DNA of 64,000 nt from Bradyrhizobium agreste (GCF_016031625.1 NZ_JACCHP010000020.1:124001-188000), one strand, 5' to 3'; shown: positions 15,771 to 26,983, counted from the first letter of the stretch. The notes: generated from the letters alone by a model not told the origin. Made by a program: numbers and translations.

Positions 15771-18700
15771 AGGCGCCGCGTCCCATCCCCGACGAGGTGC
15801 GCGCGCGGCAGGCGCGCGCCTCCGATCCGACGGCATCGGCCTTCGTCTCGGCCAATGCCGGCTCGGGCAAGACGCATGTGCTGGTGCAGCGCGTGATCCG
15901 CCTCTTGCTATCAGGCGTGCCGCCGGAGAAAATCCTCTGCATCACCTTCACCAAGGCTGCCGCCGCCAACATGGCTGAGCGCGTGTTCACCACGCTCGGT
16001 CATTGGGTGACGCTGAACGATGAGGCGCTCGACGCGGCGATCCGCGCGGTCGGCATCCCGCATCCCGGCGCAAAACTGCGCCGCGACGCCCGAAAACTGT
16101 TTGCCTGCGCGCTGGAGACGCCGGGCGGGCTGAAGGTGCAGACCATCCACGCGCTGTGCACCCGCCTGCTCCAGCAATTTCCGTTCGAGGCCAACGTTCC
16201 CGCGCGCTTTGCCGTGATCGACGAGCGCGACCAGACCGACATGATGGAGCGCGCCAATCTGAAGGTGCTGCTCGAAGCCGCGCGCGATTCCGAAAGCGTC
16301 ACCGGCCGCGCGCTGCTGACGGCGATGGCGAGCGCCGCCGATGTCACCTTCAAGGAGGTCGTGCGCGAGGCGTGCCTCAGCCGCGATCATTTCATGGCCT
16401 GGACCGATGAGGCCGGCAATGCGGAAGCCGCAGCGGCGCAGATGGCTTCCGTGCTGGGCGTCGAGGCGAGTGATCGCATCGAGGCCGTCGAGACGGAGAT
16501 TCTCGATGGCCCGTTCCTGCCGCGCGCGCGCTGGGACGACATTGCGTTGGCGCTGGAGGACGGCAGCAAATCCGACAATGACCAGGCGGGGCGGCTGCGC
16601 GCGGCAAAGGCATTTTCCGGCAGCGATCAGGTCGATGCCTATCTGTCCGTGTTCCTCACCGACGACAAGCTGCCGCGCAAGGCGGTGCTGACCAAGAAGT
16701 TCTGCGATCACAATCCGTCCGTGGCCCGCCTGTTCGAGGCCGAGGCGCAGCGCCTTGCAGGGCTGGTCGAGAAGCGCCGCGCCGTGACCGTTCGGGACCG
16801 CACCGCGGCCCTGCTGCATATCGCGACCGCGGCCGCCGCGAATTACCGCCGCGAGAAGCAGGAGCGCGGGCTGCTCGACTACGACGACCTCATCGACAAG
16901 ACGCTGGCGATGCTGGACCGCATCGCCTCGGGCTGGGTGCATTACAAGCTCGACCGCGGCGTCGATCACGTGCTGATCGACGAGGCGCAGGATACCAGCC
17001 CGCGGCAATGGGACATCATCGCGCACATCATCTCCGAGTTCACCGCCGGCGAAGGCGCGCGCGAGGGGCTCAACCGAACGGTGTTTGCGGTTGGAGACGA
17101 GAAGCAATCGATCTTCTCGTTCCAGGGCGCGGCTCCCCACGAATTCGACGCGCGCCGGCGCGAGCTGCACCGCAAGTTCACCGCCGCCGGGCTGAAGTTC
17201 GATCCGGTCGCCTTCACCTATTCGTTCCGTTCGGGCGCGACGATCCTGCATTCGGTCGACCACGTCTTCCGCGATCCCGCGATCTACAAGAGCATCCATT
17301 CGGTCGAGATCGGCCATCCCCTGCACAACGCGCTCAGCGATGCCGGCCCGAGCGTGATCGAGCTGTGGGATCTTGCGGAGGCCGACGATCGGCAGGACAT
17401 CGAGGGCTGGCGCGCGCCGTTCGACGGCGTCGCCGTGACCAGCCCCGAGGTCAAGCTCGCCCGCCGCATCCAGGCCGAGATCAAGCGGCTGGTCGAGAGC
17501 GGCACGCTGACCGGGCACGAGGGCGAGCGTCGTCCCTTGCGCTATGGCGACATGCTGATCCTGGTGCGCCGGCGCGGCAACGCATTCGACGCCGTGATCC
17601 AGGCGCTGAAGCACGCCGGCATTCCCGTCGCCGGCGCCGACCGGCTCAAGCTCACCGAGCACATCGCCATCATCGACCTGATGAACCTTGCCGACGCGCT
17701 GCTGCTGCCGCAGGACGATCTTGCGCTCGCGGTGGCGCTGAAGAGCCCGCTGTTCGGGCTCGATGACGACGATCTTTTCAAGCTCGCCCATGACCGCAAG
17801 GGCTCGCTACGCCGCGCGCTCGGCGAGCATGCGGCCACAAGCGAGAAATTCGCCACAGCGCTGCGGCGCCTGGAAGCCTGCGAGATCCGCGCCCGCGAGG
17901 AAACGCCGTTCGCGTTCTACGCCTGGCTGCTGGGCGGCGATGGCGGGCGGGCACGCATCCTGCCCCGGCTCGGCCACGAGGCAAATGACGCGCTCGACGA
18001 ATTCCTGGAACTCGCGCTGAACTACGAGCGCAAGGCGCCGGCCTCGCTGCAGGGCTTCATGGCCTGGCTGCGCTCGGCCGACACCGAGGTGAAGCGCGAC
18101 ATGGAGATCTCGCGCGACGAGGTGCGGGTGATGACCGTGCACGGCGCCAAGGGCTTGGAGGCCTCGGTCGTGTTCATGGTCGACACCACGTCCTCGCCCG
18201 CGGACTCGCAGCGGCTGCGGCTGATCCATGTGCCGCGCGGCAATGGCGGTGAGGTCGTGGTCTGGGCCGGCCGCAAGGCCGACGATCCCAAGCCCGTGGC
18301 CGAGGCGCGCAAGGCGATGCTGGAGGAGACCGAGGACGAATATCGCCGCCTGCTCTATGTCGCGATGACGCGCGCGGCCGACCGGCTGATCGTCGGCGGC
18401 TGCATGCCCGGCAACATGAAGACGGTGCGCAAGCTGAGCTGGTACGACCTCGTCGACACCGGGCTCGAAGGCTCCGGCCTCGACAAGCAGGCGATCGAGA
18501 CACCGCTCGGCAAGGTGACGCGGTTCGCCCGTCCCGAGGACGTCGCGGCGCTGGGCGCGCCGGCGACCTCCGTGCACCAGACCATCGCGCTGCCGGACTG
18601 GCTGCGGACACCGGCACCGCGCGAGATCATCGACGAGGATCCCGTGCGTCCCTCGGGGCAGTCTGCCGAGGAGGGCCGCAGCGTCCGATCGGGCGAATCG

Positions 18701-19273
18701 GTGCAGTCGCGCGCGCTGGCGCTGCAACGCGGCACGCTGGTGCACCGGCTGTTGCAATCGCTGCCCGAGATCGCCAGCGAGCGCCGGCGCGAGGCCGCGC
18801 TCAGCTTCATGGCGCGCAACGCTGCGGACTGGCCGGAAGCCGACCGCATCGCACTGGCCGACAAGGTGCTCGCCCTGATCACGGACCCGCGTTTTGCGCC
18901 CGTCTTTGCCGCCGGCAGCCGGGCCGAGGTCGCGATCGCCGGCCGGCTGGAGCGGCCGGGCCGCACGCCGGCCCTGGTATCGGGCCAGATCGACCGGCTG
19001 GTGGTGCGCCCCGCGGAGGTCCTGATCGTCGACTTCAAGACCAACCAGGCAGCGCCTAGAAGCGCGGCCGAGGCGCCGGCGACCTATGTCCGCCAGCTTG
19101 CGCTGTACCGGGCGGTGCTGTCGCGGCTTTATCCCCAAAAGCCGGTCAGGGCCGTCCTGCTCTGGACCGAGGCCCTTGAATATATGGAGATTTCGGCCCC
19201 CGCGCTGGACGCGGCGCTGGCATCCCTTCATCTCGGTGTGAGCGTCCTTGACCCGGCAAGGGGCCGTTCATAG
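15764..19273 (+). CDS. addA: AddA subunit, UvrD-type helicase and RecB-type nuclease
   Basis: A 1169-residue ATP-dependent helicase/nuclease. Walker A is ANAGSGKTHVL near residue 30, Walker B is DEAQDTSP (Asp406), motif III is AVGDEKQSIFSFQGA, and motif VI is LLYVAMTRAADRLIV. The C-terminal nuclease core is LIVDFKTNQAA. The ATG at 15764 overlaps the addB stop by 7 nt, which supports translational coupling of the two subunits; an in-frame start at 15731 would lie inside addB and is less likely. Confidence 0.96.
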   Translation: MVKAPRPIPDEVRARQARASDPTASAFVSANAGSGKTHVLVQRVIRLLLSGVPPEKILCITFTKAAAANMAERVFTTLGHWVTLNDEALDAAIRAVGIPHPGAKLRRDARKLFACALETPGGLKVQTIHALCTRLLQQFPFEANVPARFAVIDERDQTDMMERANLKVLLEAARDSESVTGRALLTAMASAADVTFKEVVREACLSRDHFMAWTDEAGNAEAAAAQMASVLGVEASDRIEAVETEILDGPFLPRARWDDIALALEDGSKSDNDQAGRLRAAKAFSGSDQVDAYLSVFLTDDKLPRKAVLTKKFCDHNPSVARLFEAEAQRLAGLVEKRRAVTVRDRTAALLHIATAAAANYRREKQERGLLDYDDLIDKTLAMLDRIASGWVHYKLDRGVDHVLIDEAQDTSPRQWDIIAHIISEFTAGEGAREGLNRTVFAVGDEKQSIFSFQGAAPHEFDARRRELHRKFTAAGLKFDPVAFTYSFRSGATILHSVDHVFRDPAIYKSIHSVEIGHPLHNALSDAGPSVIELWDLAEADDRQDIEGWRAPFDGVAVTSPEVKLARRIQAEIKRLVESGTLTGHEGERRPLRYGDMLILVRRRGNAFDAVIQALKHAGIPVAGADRLKLTEHIAIIDLMNLADALLLPQDDLALAVALKSPLFGLDDDDLFKLAHDRKGSLRRALGEHAATSEKFATALRRLEACEIRAREETPFAFYAWLLGGDGGRARILPRLGHEANDALDEFLELALNYERKAPASLQGFMAWLRSADTEVKRDMEISRDEVRVMTVHGAKGLEASVVFMVDTTSSPADSQRLRLIHVPRGNGGEVVVWAGRKADDPKPVAEARKAMLEETEDEYRRLLYVAMTRAADRLIVGGCMPGNMKTVRKLSWYDLVDTGLEGSGLDKQAIETPLGKVTRFARPEDVAALGAPATSVHQTIALPDWLRTPAPREIIDEDPVRPSGQSAEEGRSVRSGESVQSRALALQRGTLVHRLLQSLPEIASERRREAALSFMARNAADWPEADRIALADKVLALITDPRFAPVFAAGSRAEVAIAGRLERPGRTPALVSGQIDRLVVRPAEVLIVDFKTNQAAPRSAAEAPATYVRQLALYRAVLSRLYPQKPVRAVLLWTEALEYMEISAPALDAALASLHLGVSVLDPARGRS

Positions 19274-19342
19274 GTTGACCGCATGATCCCGGGGCGATTC
19301 CAGGTCGCGCCGATTCGCTTTCAACCGAGTGAGGTACTCCCA

Positions 19343-19663
19343 ATGGCCGTTAGCAAGGTTTCCGACGCCGATTTCGAAGCCGAAGTGCTCAAGGCGAACG
19401 GCCCCGTGGTCGTCGACTTCTGGGCCGAATGGTGCGGCCCCTGCCGCATGATCGCACCCGCCCTCGACGAGATCGCCGGCGCGATGGGCGACAAGGTCAA
19501 GATCGTGAAGCTCAATGTCGACGAGAGCCCGAAGACCGCCTCGAAGTATGGCGTGATGTCGATCCCGACCCTGATGATCTTCAAGGGCGGCGAGATGGCC
19601 TCGCGCCAGGTCGGCGCTGCGCCGAAGGCGAAGCTGCAGCAGTGGATCACCTCCGCGGTCTGA
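19343..19663 (+). CDS. trxA: Thioredoxin
   Basis: A 106-residue cytosolic thioredoxin that reduces protein disulfides. The active site is FWAEWCGPCRM, with the canonical WCGPC, and the cis-proline is in SIPTLMIF. There is no signal peptide. The start at 19343 is preceded by GAGGT and gives the standard length. It follows addA after about 70 bp and is closed by an intrinsic terminator. Confidence 0.97.
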   Translation: MAVSKVSDADFEAEVLKANGPVVVDFWAEWCGPCRMIAPALDEIAGAMGDKVKIVKLNVDESPKTASKYGVMSIPTLMIFKGGEMASRQVGAAPKAKLQQWITSAV

Positions 19664-19706
19664 TCCACCTCGCGCAAGATTATTGGCGCAAGATTATTTT
19701 CGACAG

Positions 19707-19730
19707 CGGCCGGCGGAAGCCGGCCGTTTT
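19707..19730 (+). terminator. Intrinsic terminator after trxA
   Basis: CGGCCGGC and GCCGGCCG form an exact 8-bp stem closed by GGAA, followed directly by TTTT. It ends the addB-addA-trxA transcription unit. Confidence 0.85.
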
Positions 19731-19770
19731 GCGTTGATGGGACGTGTTCAGCGTATGACGAGTCCCGCCC

Positions 19771-20829
19771 TTGCCTGCTCCTCCCCGAAAGCGCGACCGC
19801 AAGCCCACCGCTCTCGCCGCCATGGAGGCGCGTTCAGTCGATGAAATCCCGCGCGGCAGTGAATGGCAATATGAACCCAAGTGGGATGGCTTCCGCTGCC
19901 TGCTGTCGCGCAACGGCAGCGACGTCGATCTGCGCTCCAAATCCGGCGAAGACCTCGCGCGCTACTTCCCGGAAGTCGTCGCCGCGGCCCTGGAGCTGAA
20001 GGCCGACCGCTTCACGCTCGACGGCGAACTCGTCGTGCCGCAAGGCAAGAGCTTTTCCTTCGACGCGCTGCTGCAACGGATCCATCCGGCGGCGAGCCGC
20101 GTGAAGAAGCTCTCAGCGGAGACACCGGCGCTCTACCTCGTCTTCGATCTGCTCGCGACATCCGGACAGAAGGGCCTGGCCGAGAAGACGCTGCGCGAAC
20201 GGCGGCCAGCGCTGGAAGTCTTCGCGAAAGGCAACCTCAAGGACAGCCTCTTCCGCCTGTCGCCGGTGACGACGAGCTACGCCACGGCAAAAAAGTGGCT
20301 GGCGCAATCCGGCGGCGGCTCGGATGGCGTCATCGCCAAGCGTATCGACCTGCCCTATCAGGCAGGCAATCGCGACGGCATGCAGAAGATCAAGAAATTT
20401 CGCAGCGCCGATTGTGTGGTCGGCGGCTTCCGCTACGCCACCAACAAGATCGCCGGCCGGAACGTCGTCGGCTCGCTGCTGCTCGGGCTCTACGACGATG
20501 ACGGCCGGCTGCACCATGTCGGCTTCACCTCGGCGATCAAGGCGGAGGCGAAGCCTGATCTGACCGACCGGCTCGAAGCGCTGATCGGCGAGCCCGGCTT
20601 CACCGGCAATGCGCCGGGCGGGCCGAGCCGCTGGTCGACCGAGCGTTCCGCAAAGTGGTGCCCGCTCAAACCGAAGCTGGTGGTCGAGGTCTGCTACGAC
20701 CATTTCAGCGGCGAGCGTTTTCGCCACGGCACCTCGATCCTGCGCTGGCGCCCGGACAAGGCGCCGCGGCAATGCACATTCGAGCAGCTGAAGCAGAAGG
20801 CGGCCGATCCGATGAAGCTGTTGAAGTGA
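19771..20829 (+). CDS. ATP-dependent DNA ligase (LigC/LigD ligase-domain type)
   Basis: A 352-residue ligase with adenylation and OB-fold domains only. The adenylated lysine is in YEPKWDGFR (motif KxDG), then ELVV, and the C-terminal OB part ends RHGTSILRWRPDK. No polymerase or phosphoesterase domain is attached, so this is the stand-alone LigC class, which seals nicks in minor repair or NHEJ-like pathways. No ku gene is nearby. The start is uncertain: TTG at 19771 gives the longest frame, and the ATG at 19822 also keeps motif I. Neither has a strong ribosome-binding site. Confidence 0.9.
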   Translation: MPAPPRKRDRKPTALAAMEARSVDEIPRGSEWQYEPKWDGFRCLLSRNGSDVDLRSKSGEDLARYFPEVVAAALELKADRFTLDGELVVPQGKSFSFDALLQRIHPAASRVKKLSAETPALYLVFDLLATSGQKGLAEKTLRERRPALEVFAKGNLKDSLFRLSPVTTSYATAKKWLAQSGGGSDGVIAKRIDLPYQAGNRDGMQKIKKFRSADCVVGGFRYATNKIAGRNVVGSLLLGLYDDDGRLHHVGFTSAIKAEAKPDLTDRLEALIGEPGFTGNAPGGPSRWSTERSAKWCPLKPKLVVEVCYDHFSGERFRHGTSILRWRPDKAPRQCTFEQLKQKAADPMKLLK

Positions 20830-20838
20830 ACGTAGCCC

Positions 20839-20925
20839 GTAGCCCGGATGGAGCGCAGCGCAATCCGGGGGCTGCTATCGCTTGCGGCAAGATTCCTGGA
20901 TTACGCTGTGCTCCATCCAGGCTAC
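20839..20925. repeat. Intergenic repeat, GTAGCCCGGATGGAGC family
   Basis: GTAGCCCGGATGGAGCGCAG is mirrored by GCTCCATCCAGGCTAC at the other end, and the inner parts CAATCCGGG and CCTGGATTACG also pair. This imperfect palindrome lies between two convergent genes and may act as a bidirectional terminator. Confidence 0.8.
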
Positions 20926-20935
20926 GAAGTGACGG

Positions 20936-21676
20936 CTACTTGACCCACCCCGTCGCCAGCGCGTTCGCCAGCTCCGGCTGACCATTGCGCCGCGCCAGCG
21001 CGGCCATGGCCTCGTGATCGTATGCGACGTGGCGGAACGTCACCTGCCAGGTCCCATCGACGCGTTCGAGAATCGCATAACGCGCGTGCGGCGTGCCGGC
21101 CTCCACCACATGCGGGAACGGATGCTTGTCGCGAAAGCCAGGGCTGCCGACGCTGCCGGGATTGACGATCAGCCGGCCGTCGCGCAGGCGCACGGCACGG
21201 GCGAGATGGGTGTGGGCGCAGAGGATAAGGGATTGGGTGATGCCTCCCGCGAGCTGCTCGATCCGGTCCAGCGGCGACAGCGCCACCGCGCCGTCGGGAT
21301 GGACGGTGTCGAGCCAATACACCTCATCGCTGCCGGGCGTCGCATGGCACAGGAACACCTGCTCGCAGAAGACACGTGTCATCGGCTGCGCGTGCAGCCA
21401 GTCGAGGTGGGCGGCATCGAGCTGTTCGTAGGCGGGGCGATCCCACGAACCCATCTTCTCCGGCGGACGGTCGAGCAAATAGCGATCGTGATTGCCGAGC
21501 ACATGCACGGCGTCGAGCGGCATCAGGATCTCGATGGTACGGCGTGCATCGAGCGGCCCACTCAGCATGTCGCCGAGATTGACGATCTCGACGATGCCCT
21601 GCGCGCGAATGTCGGCAAGCACGGCCTCCAGCGCGAGGTAATTTCCGTGGATATCGGCAATCGCGGCAAAGCGCAT
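20936..21676 (-). CDS. Calcineurin-like metallophosphoesterase (YfcE/MJ0936-like)
   Basis: A 246-residue phosphoesterase. Metal-binding motifs occur in order: ADIHGN at the N-terminus, NLGDMLSGP, VLGNHDR, HATPGS, and CAHTHLARAV near 180. NPGSVGSPGF is a further mark of the YfcE-like group of phosphodiesterases. The substrate cannot be told from sequence. The start at 21676 is set by AGAGGGAA upstream; a longer in-frame reading from 21745 runs into a repeat element. Confidence 0.88.
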   Translation of the reverse strand: MRFAAIADIHGNYLALEAVLADIRAQGIVEIVNLGDMLSGPLDARRTIEILMPLDAVHVLGNHDRYLLDRPPEKMGSWDRPAYEQLDAAHLDWLHAQPMTRVFCEQVFLCHATPGSDEVYWLDTVHPDGAVALSPLDRIEQLAGGITQSLILCAHTHLARAVRLRDGRLIVNPGSVGSPGFRDKHPFPHVVEAGTPHARYAILERVDGTWQVTFRHVAYDHEAMAALARRNGQPELANALATGWVK

Positions 21677-21692
21677 GGACGTTCCCTCTTCC

Positions 21693-21792
21693 GTGCCCCG
21701 GACGCAGCGCAGCACGCAGTGGTGCGCTGCTGAGCCGGGGCCCATGGTGCGGCATTCTGGGTCCCGGCTCGCGCTTCGCGCGTCCGGGACAC
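21693..21792. repeat. Intergenic palindromic repeat, GTGCCCCGGACGC family
   Basis: The ends GTGCCCCGGACGC and GCGTCCGGGACAC are near-perfect inverted repeats, and the inner segments AGCCGGGGCCCA and GGGTCCCGGCT also pair. It is the second copy of the family seen at 221-352, placed just upstream of the metallophosphoesterase and after folC. Confidence 0.85.
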
Positions 21793-21799
21793 GAAAAAA

Positions 21800-23143
21800 C
21801 TATGCAGGCGGCGTGCCGTTGATGGCCAGCACGTGGCCGGCGAGATACAGCGAGCCGGTGATCAGGATGCGCGGCGGCAACTCGTAGGCGAGATGCGCCA
21901 GCGCGCGCAGGGCGGCCTCGACGCCGGGGGCGGGCTCGACGCGCATGCCGAGGCTGCGCGCGGCATCGGCGAGACGGTCGACCGGCATCGCATTCTCGGT
22001 ATCAGGGATCGGCACTGCGATGATGTGGCGGGTGAGGCCGGCGAAATTGGCGAGGAAGCCTTGCGCATCCTTGTTGGCCATCATGCCGGCGATGATCACC
22101 AGCGGCCGCGACACCCGCTCCTCGAGATCGCCGAGTGCCGCCGCCGCAACGCGGCCGCCCTCCGCATTGTGGCCGCCATCGAGCCAGATCTCCGAACCCT
22201 GCGGACCCCAGGACAGCAGCTCGCCCGAGGTGAGGCGCTGCATCCGCGCCGGCCAGTCGGCACCGACGATGCCGGCCTCGAACGCGGCGTGGTTGACTTT
22301 GATGGTCGGCAGCGCGCGCAGCGTCGCGATCGCGAGCCCGGCATTGGCGAATTGGTGGCGGCCGAACAGACGCGGCGCCGGCAGGTCCATCAAGCCGCGA
22401 TCGTCGGAATAGACCAGACGTCCGCGCTCCACATTGACGTGCCAGCTCTCGCCAGCGGCGAACAGCGGCGCGCGCATGCGCCTCGCCTGCGCTTCGATCA
22501 CGGCCATCGCCTCCGGCATCTGCTCGGCGCAAATCACGGGCACGCCGCGCTTGATGATCGCCGCCTTCTCGCCGGCAATCGATGCCAGCGTATCGCCGAG
22601 AAAATCCATGTGATCCATGCTGACAGGTGTGATCACAGAGGCCGCCGGCGCATCGATCACGTTGGTGGAATCGAGCCGGCCGCCGAGGCCGACTTCGAGC
22701 AGCACGATGTCGGCCGGATTCTGCGCAAACAGCAGCAAGGCGGCGGCGGTCTTCAGCTCGAACAATGTCGCGGCCTCGCCGCTATTGACGCGCTCGACCT
22801 CTTCCAGCGCGGCACGCAGCTCGTCGTCGCCGACGAGCACGCCGCCGCCGACGCGGCCGAGCCGGAAGCATTCGTTGATGCGGACCAGATAGGGGGACGT
22901 GTAGGCGTGGACACGAAGACCCGAAGCCTCCAGCGTCGCGCGCAGGTAAGCCAGCGTCGAGCCCTTGCCGTTGGTGCCGGCGATGTGGATCACCGGCGGC
23001 AGCTTGCGCTCGGGATGGCCGAGCCGCTCGAGCAGGCGCTGCATCCGCTCCAGCCCGAGGTCGATGCGCTTCTGATGCAGGGCCGACAGCCGCGCGATCA
23101 CTTCGCCGAGCGGTGTCTTTGCTCTCTCAGGGGAGGCGTTCAC
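21800..23143 (-). CDS. folC: Bifunctional folylpolyglutamate synthase / dihydrofolate synthase
   Basis: A 447-residue Mur-ligase-like enzyme that adds glutamate to dihydropteroate and to reduced folates. The P-loop is HIAGTNGKGST near residue 55, followed by TSPYLVRINE, and SVDH-type residues appear as VSMDHMDFLGDT. The C-terminal glutamate-ligase domain begins around WLDGGHNAEG. The GTG start overlaps the accD stop by 4 nt, so it is the last gene of a trp-accD-folC series. accD-folC is a common bacterial pair. Confidence 0.96.
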   Translation of the reverse strand: MNASPERAKTPLGEVIARLSALHQKRIDLGLERMQRLLERLGHPERKLPPVIHIAGTNGKGSTLAYLRATLEASGLRVHAYTSPYLVRINECFRLGRVGGGVLVGDDELRAALEEVERVNSGEAATLFELKTAAALLLFAQNPADIVLLEVGLGGRLDSTNVIDAPAASVITPVSMDHMDFLGDTLASIAGEKAAIIKRGVPVICAEQMPEAMAVIEAQARRMRAPLFAAGESWHVNVERGRLVYSDDRGLMDLPAPRLFGRHQFANAGLAIATLRALPTIKVNHAAFEAGIVGADWPARMQRLTSGELLSWGPQGSEIWLDGGHNAEGGRVAAAALGDLEERVSRPLVIIAGMMANKDAQGFLANFAGLTRHIIAVPIPDTENAMPVDRLADAARSLGMRVEPAPGVEAALRALAHLAYELPPRILITGSLYLAGHVLAINGTPPA

Positions 23144-24081
23144 GCGTGCGGCGCGGCCGGCGCCGTCTCGGCCGCCGATACGATCTGCGCCGGGCTCGTC
23201 ACCGGCTGCGCCGGCTTCGATGCGCCTTCCTGCGCCGGCGCGTTGGTCAAGAGGCGGCAGAGCCGCGCCAGCGTCGGCCGCAGCTCGTGGCGATGCACGA
23301 CCATGTCGACCATGCCGTGCTCCTTGAGGTACTCGGCGCGCTGAAAACCTTCAGGCAGCTTCTCGCGGATGGTCTGCTCGATCACGCGCGCGCCGGCAAA
23401 ACCGATCAGCGCGCCGGGCTCGGCGATCTGCACGTCGCCGAGCATCGCATAGGACGCGGTGACGCCGCCGGTGGTGGGATTGGTCAGCACGACGATGTAG
23501 GGCAGCTTTGCCTCGCGCAGCATCTGCACCGCAACGGTCGTGCGCGGCATCTGCATTAAGGACAAAATGCCTTCCTGCATGCGTGCGCCGCCGCTCGCGG
23601 CGAACACGATGAACGGCGACTTCTTCTCGACCGCGAGCTCCATCCCGCGCACGATCGCCTCGCCCGCGGCCATGCCGAGCGAGCCGCCCATGAAGTCGAA
23701 ATCCTGCACGGCGACGACGACGGCGGCGCCTTCGAGCTTGCCGTAGCCGACCTTGACCGCATCGTTCAGATTGGTCCGCGCCCGCGCATCCTTGATGCGG
23801 TCGACATATTTCTTCTCGTCGCGGAACTTGAGCGGGTCAGGCGTGACCTCGGGGAGCGCGACGTCGAACCAAGTCTCGTTGTCGAAGATCGACTTGAGAC
23901 GCGCCACCGCGCCCATGCGCATGTGGTAATTCGAGCCGGGGATGACGAACTGGTTGGCCTCGACGTCCTTGTAGAACACGAGCTGTCCGGAATCCGGGCA
24001 CTTGATCCAAAGATTCTCCGGCGTCTCCCGCCGCAGCATGTTGCGGATCTTCGGCCGGACCACATTGGTAAGCCAGTTCAT
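23140..24081 (-). CDS. accD: Acetyl-CoA carboxylase carboxyltransferase subunit beta
   Basis: A 313-residue crotonase-fold subunit that, with AccA, transfers carboxyl from biotin to acetyl-CoA for fatty-acid synthesis. Core features are MGGSLGMAAGEAI, ASGGARMQEG and TGGVTASYAMLGD. The N-terminal zinc finger looks degraded: the first pair reads CPDSG instead of CPxC, and the second reads VIPGS where CPxC is expected, so three of four ligands are missing. The start at 24081 is supported by GGAG upstream. Confidence 0.95.
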   Translation of the reverse strand: MNWLTNVVRPKIRNMLRRETPENLWIKCPDSGQLVFYKDVEANQFVIPGSNYHMRMGAVARLKSIFDNETWFDVALPEVTPDPLKFRDEKKYVDRIKDARARTNLNDAVKVGYGKLEGAAVVVAVQDFDFMGGSLGMAAGEAIVRGMELAVEKKSPFIVFAASGGARMQEGILSLMQMPRTTVAVQMLREAKLPYIVVLTNPTTGGVTASYAMLGDVQIAEPGALIGFAGARVIEQTIREKLPEGFQRAEYLKEHGMVDMVVHRHELRPTLARLCRLLTNAPAQEGASKPAQPVTSPAQIVSAAETAPAAPHA

Positions 24082-24174
24082 GGGTTGCTCCGATGTGCGA
24101 TCCCGCTGGGAATCGCCTGAAGGATATATGGCGGCCGGACATCTGCCCGGCAAGCCGCGGTGTCGCCCGCGTTA

Positions 24175-24223
24175 GAGCATGATCCGGAAAAGTGTGAAGC
24201 GGTTTTCCGACCAGATCATGCTC
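24175..24223. repeat. GAGCATGATC palindromic repeat
   Basis: GAGCATGATCCGGAAAA and TTTTCCG-ACCA-GATCATGCTC form a long imperfect stem. This is a well-known dispersed element of Bradyrhizobium and Rhodopseudomonas. It occupies the gap between trpA and accD and could reduce read-through into accD-folC. Confidence 0.85.
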
Positions 24224-24252
24224 AAACTAAAGAGCTAAAGCGGAATTATGGC

Positions 24253-25085
24253 CTATTCCGCCGCCTGCTGTGCGCCCTTGACGCCCTGGGCCAGGGCGGC
24301 CGTCAATTCGGCGACGGCGTTAACGGTTTTGGCGGTCGCCCGCCCCTCGGCATCGAGGCTGTTCTTGAGCGCATCGACCAGCGCCGTGCCGACCACCGAC
24401 CCATCGGCCTTCTCGGCAATGGCGCGCGCCGCCTCCGGCGTGCGGATGCCGAAACCGACGCAGATCGGCAAGCCGGTATGCCGCTTGATGCGCGCGACAG
24501 CTTCGCCGACGGCATTGGCGTCCGCCGCCGCTGCACCGGTGATGCCGGCGATCGAGACGTAATAGACAAAGCCTGATGTGTTCGCGAGCACCGCAGGCAG
24601 GCGCTTGTCGTCTGTGGTCGGGGTCGCCAGGCGAATGAAGTTGAGCCCCGCCTTCAGCGCGGGAATGCAGAGCTCGTCGTCTTCCTCCGGCGGCAAATCG
24701 ACGATGATCAGGCCGTCGACGCCGGCCGTCTTGGCGTCGGCCAAAAACTTGTCGACGCCGTAGATGTAGATCGGATTGTAATAGCCCATCAGCACCAGCG
24801 GCGTGACGTTGTCGTCCTTGCGGAAGTCGCGCACCAGCTCCAGCGTCTTCTTCAAGGTCATGCCGTTCTTGAGCGCACGCAGGCCTGCAGCCTGAATGGA
24901 AGGACCATCCGCCATCGGATCGGTGAAGGGAATGCCGAGTTCGATGACGTCGGCGCCGGACTTCGGCAGCGCCTTGACGATCTCGAGCGAGGTCGCGAGA
25001 TCGGGATCGCCGGCCATCACATAGGTGACAAAGGCCGCGCGGCCTTGGCTTTTCAGCTCGGCAAAACGGGTGTCGATACGCGTGG

Positions 25086-25089
<4 letters not shown>
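24253..25089 (-). CDS. trpA: Tryptophan synthase alpha subunit
   Basis: A 278-residue TIM barrel that cleaves indole-3-glycerol phosphate to indole, which passes to TrpB. The motif ELGIPFTDPMADGP carries the catalytic Glu, and the catalytic Asp is in VDLPPEE; the phosphate loop is GFGIRTPE. The GTG start at 25089 overlaps the trpB stop as GTGA. A much longer in-frame reading runs antisense through trpB and is not real. Confidence 0.97.
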
Positions 25090-26296
<1,207 letters not shown>

Positions 26297-26300
<4 letters not shown>

Positions 26301-26968
26301 CGAACGCTCAACTCTTGACTTGCATCTTGGCTTGCGCGCGCGGCGCGGATGAAGGCCTTGATCATCTCTGGGTCTTTCACGCCGGGGGCGCTCTCGACAC
26401 CGGAGGACACGTCGACGCCGCCGGCGCGGGTGAGGCGAAGGGCCTCAGTGAGATTGCCGGCGTGCAGCCCGCCCGAGACCATGTAGGGCAGTTTCAGATC
26501 GAGGTTTTCGAGCAGGTGCCAGTCGAAGGGTTCCCCGAGACCTCCGGGCCGCGTCGCGTCCTTCGGCGCACGCGCATCGAACAGGATGCGGTCCGCGACG
26601 GCGGCGTAGCCGGGCAGCACCGCGAGATCGGCTGAGATCGCGACCGGCACCGCCTTCATCACCGGGCGGCCGAAGCGCTGCTTGATGTCGCGCAGCCGCG
26701 CGACGCTCTCCCTGCCGTGGAGCTGGAAAATGTCCGGCGACAGCGCGTCCATGATGTTGTCGAGCGTTGCGTCATCGGCATCGACCGTGAGGGCCACCTT
26801 GAGCGCGCGCCGGTTCACCTGACGGCCGAGGTCACGGCCGAGTTCGAGGGACAGGTGCCGGGGCGACGGCGGGAAGAACACGAACCCCACCATGTCAGCG
26901 CCGGCGTCGAGCGCCGTTTCGAGCGTCTCGCGCGTGGACAGGCCGCAGATCTTGACGAGCAGGGACAT
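26297..26968 (-). CDS. trpF: Phosphoribosylanthranilate isomerase
   Basis: A 223-residue TIM barrel for the Amadori rearrangement in tryptophan synthesis. The catalytic Cys is in VKICGLST near the N-terminus, GADMVGFVFFPPSPRH follows, and the C-terminal phosphate loop reads GVDVSSGVE. It is the first gene of the trpFBA unit. Between it and the lapA-like gene lies a stem-loop. Confidence 0.96.
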
Positions 26969-26983
26969 GGTCTCAAAGCGGGT

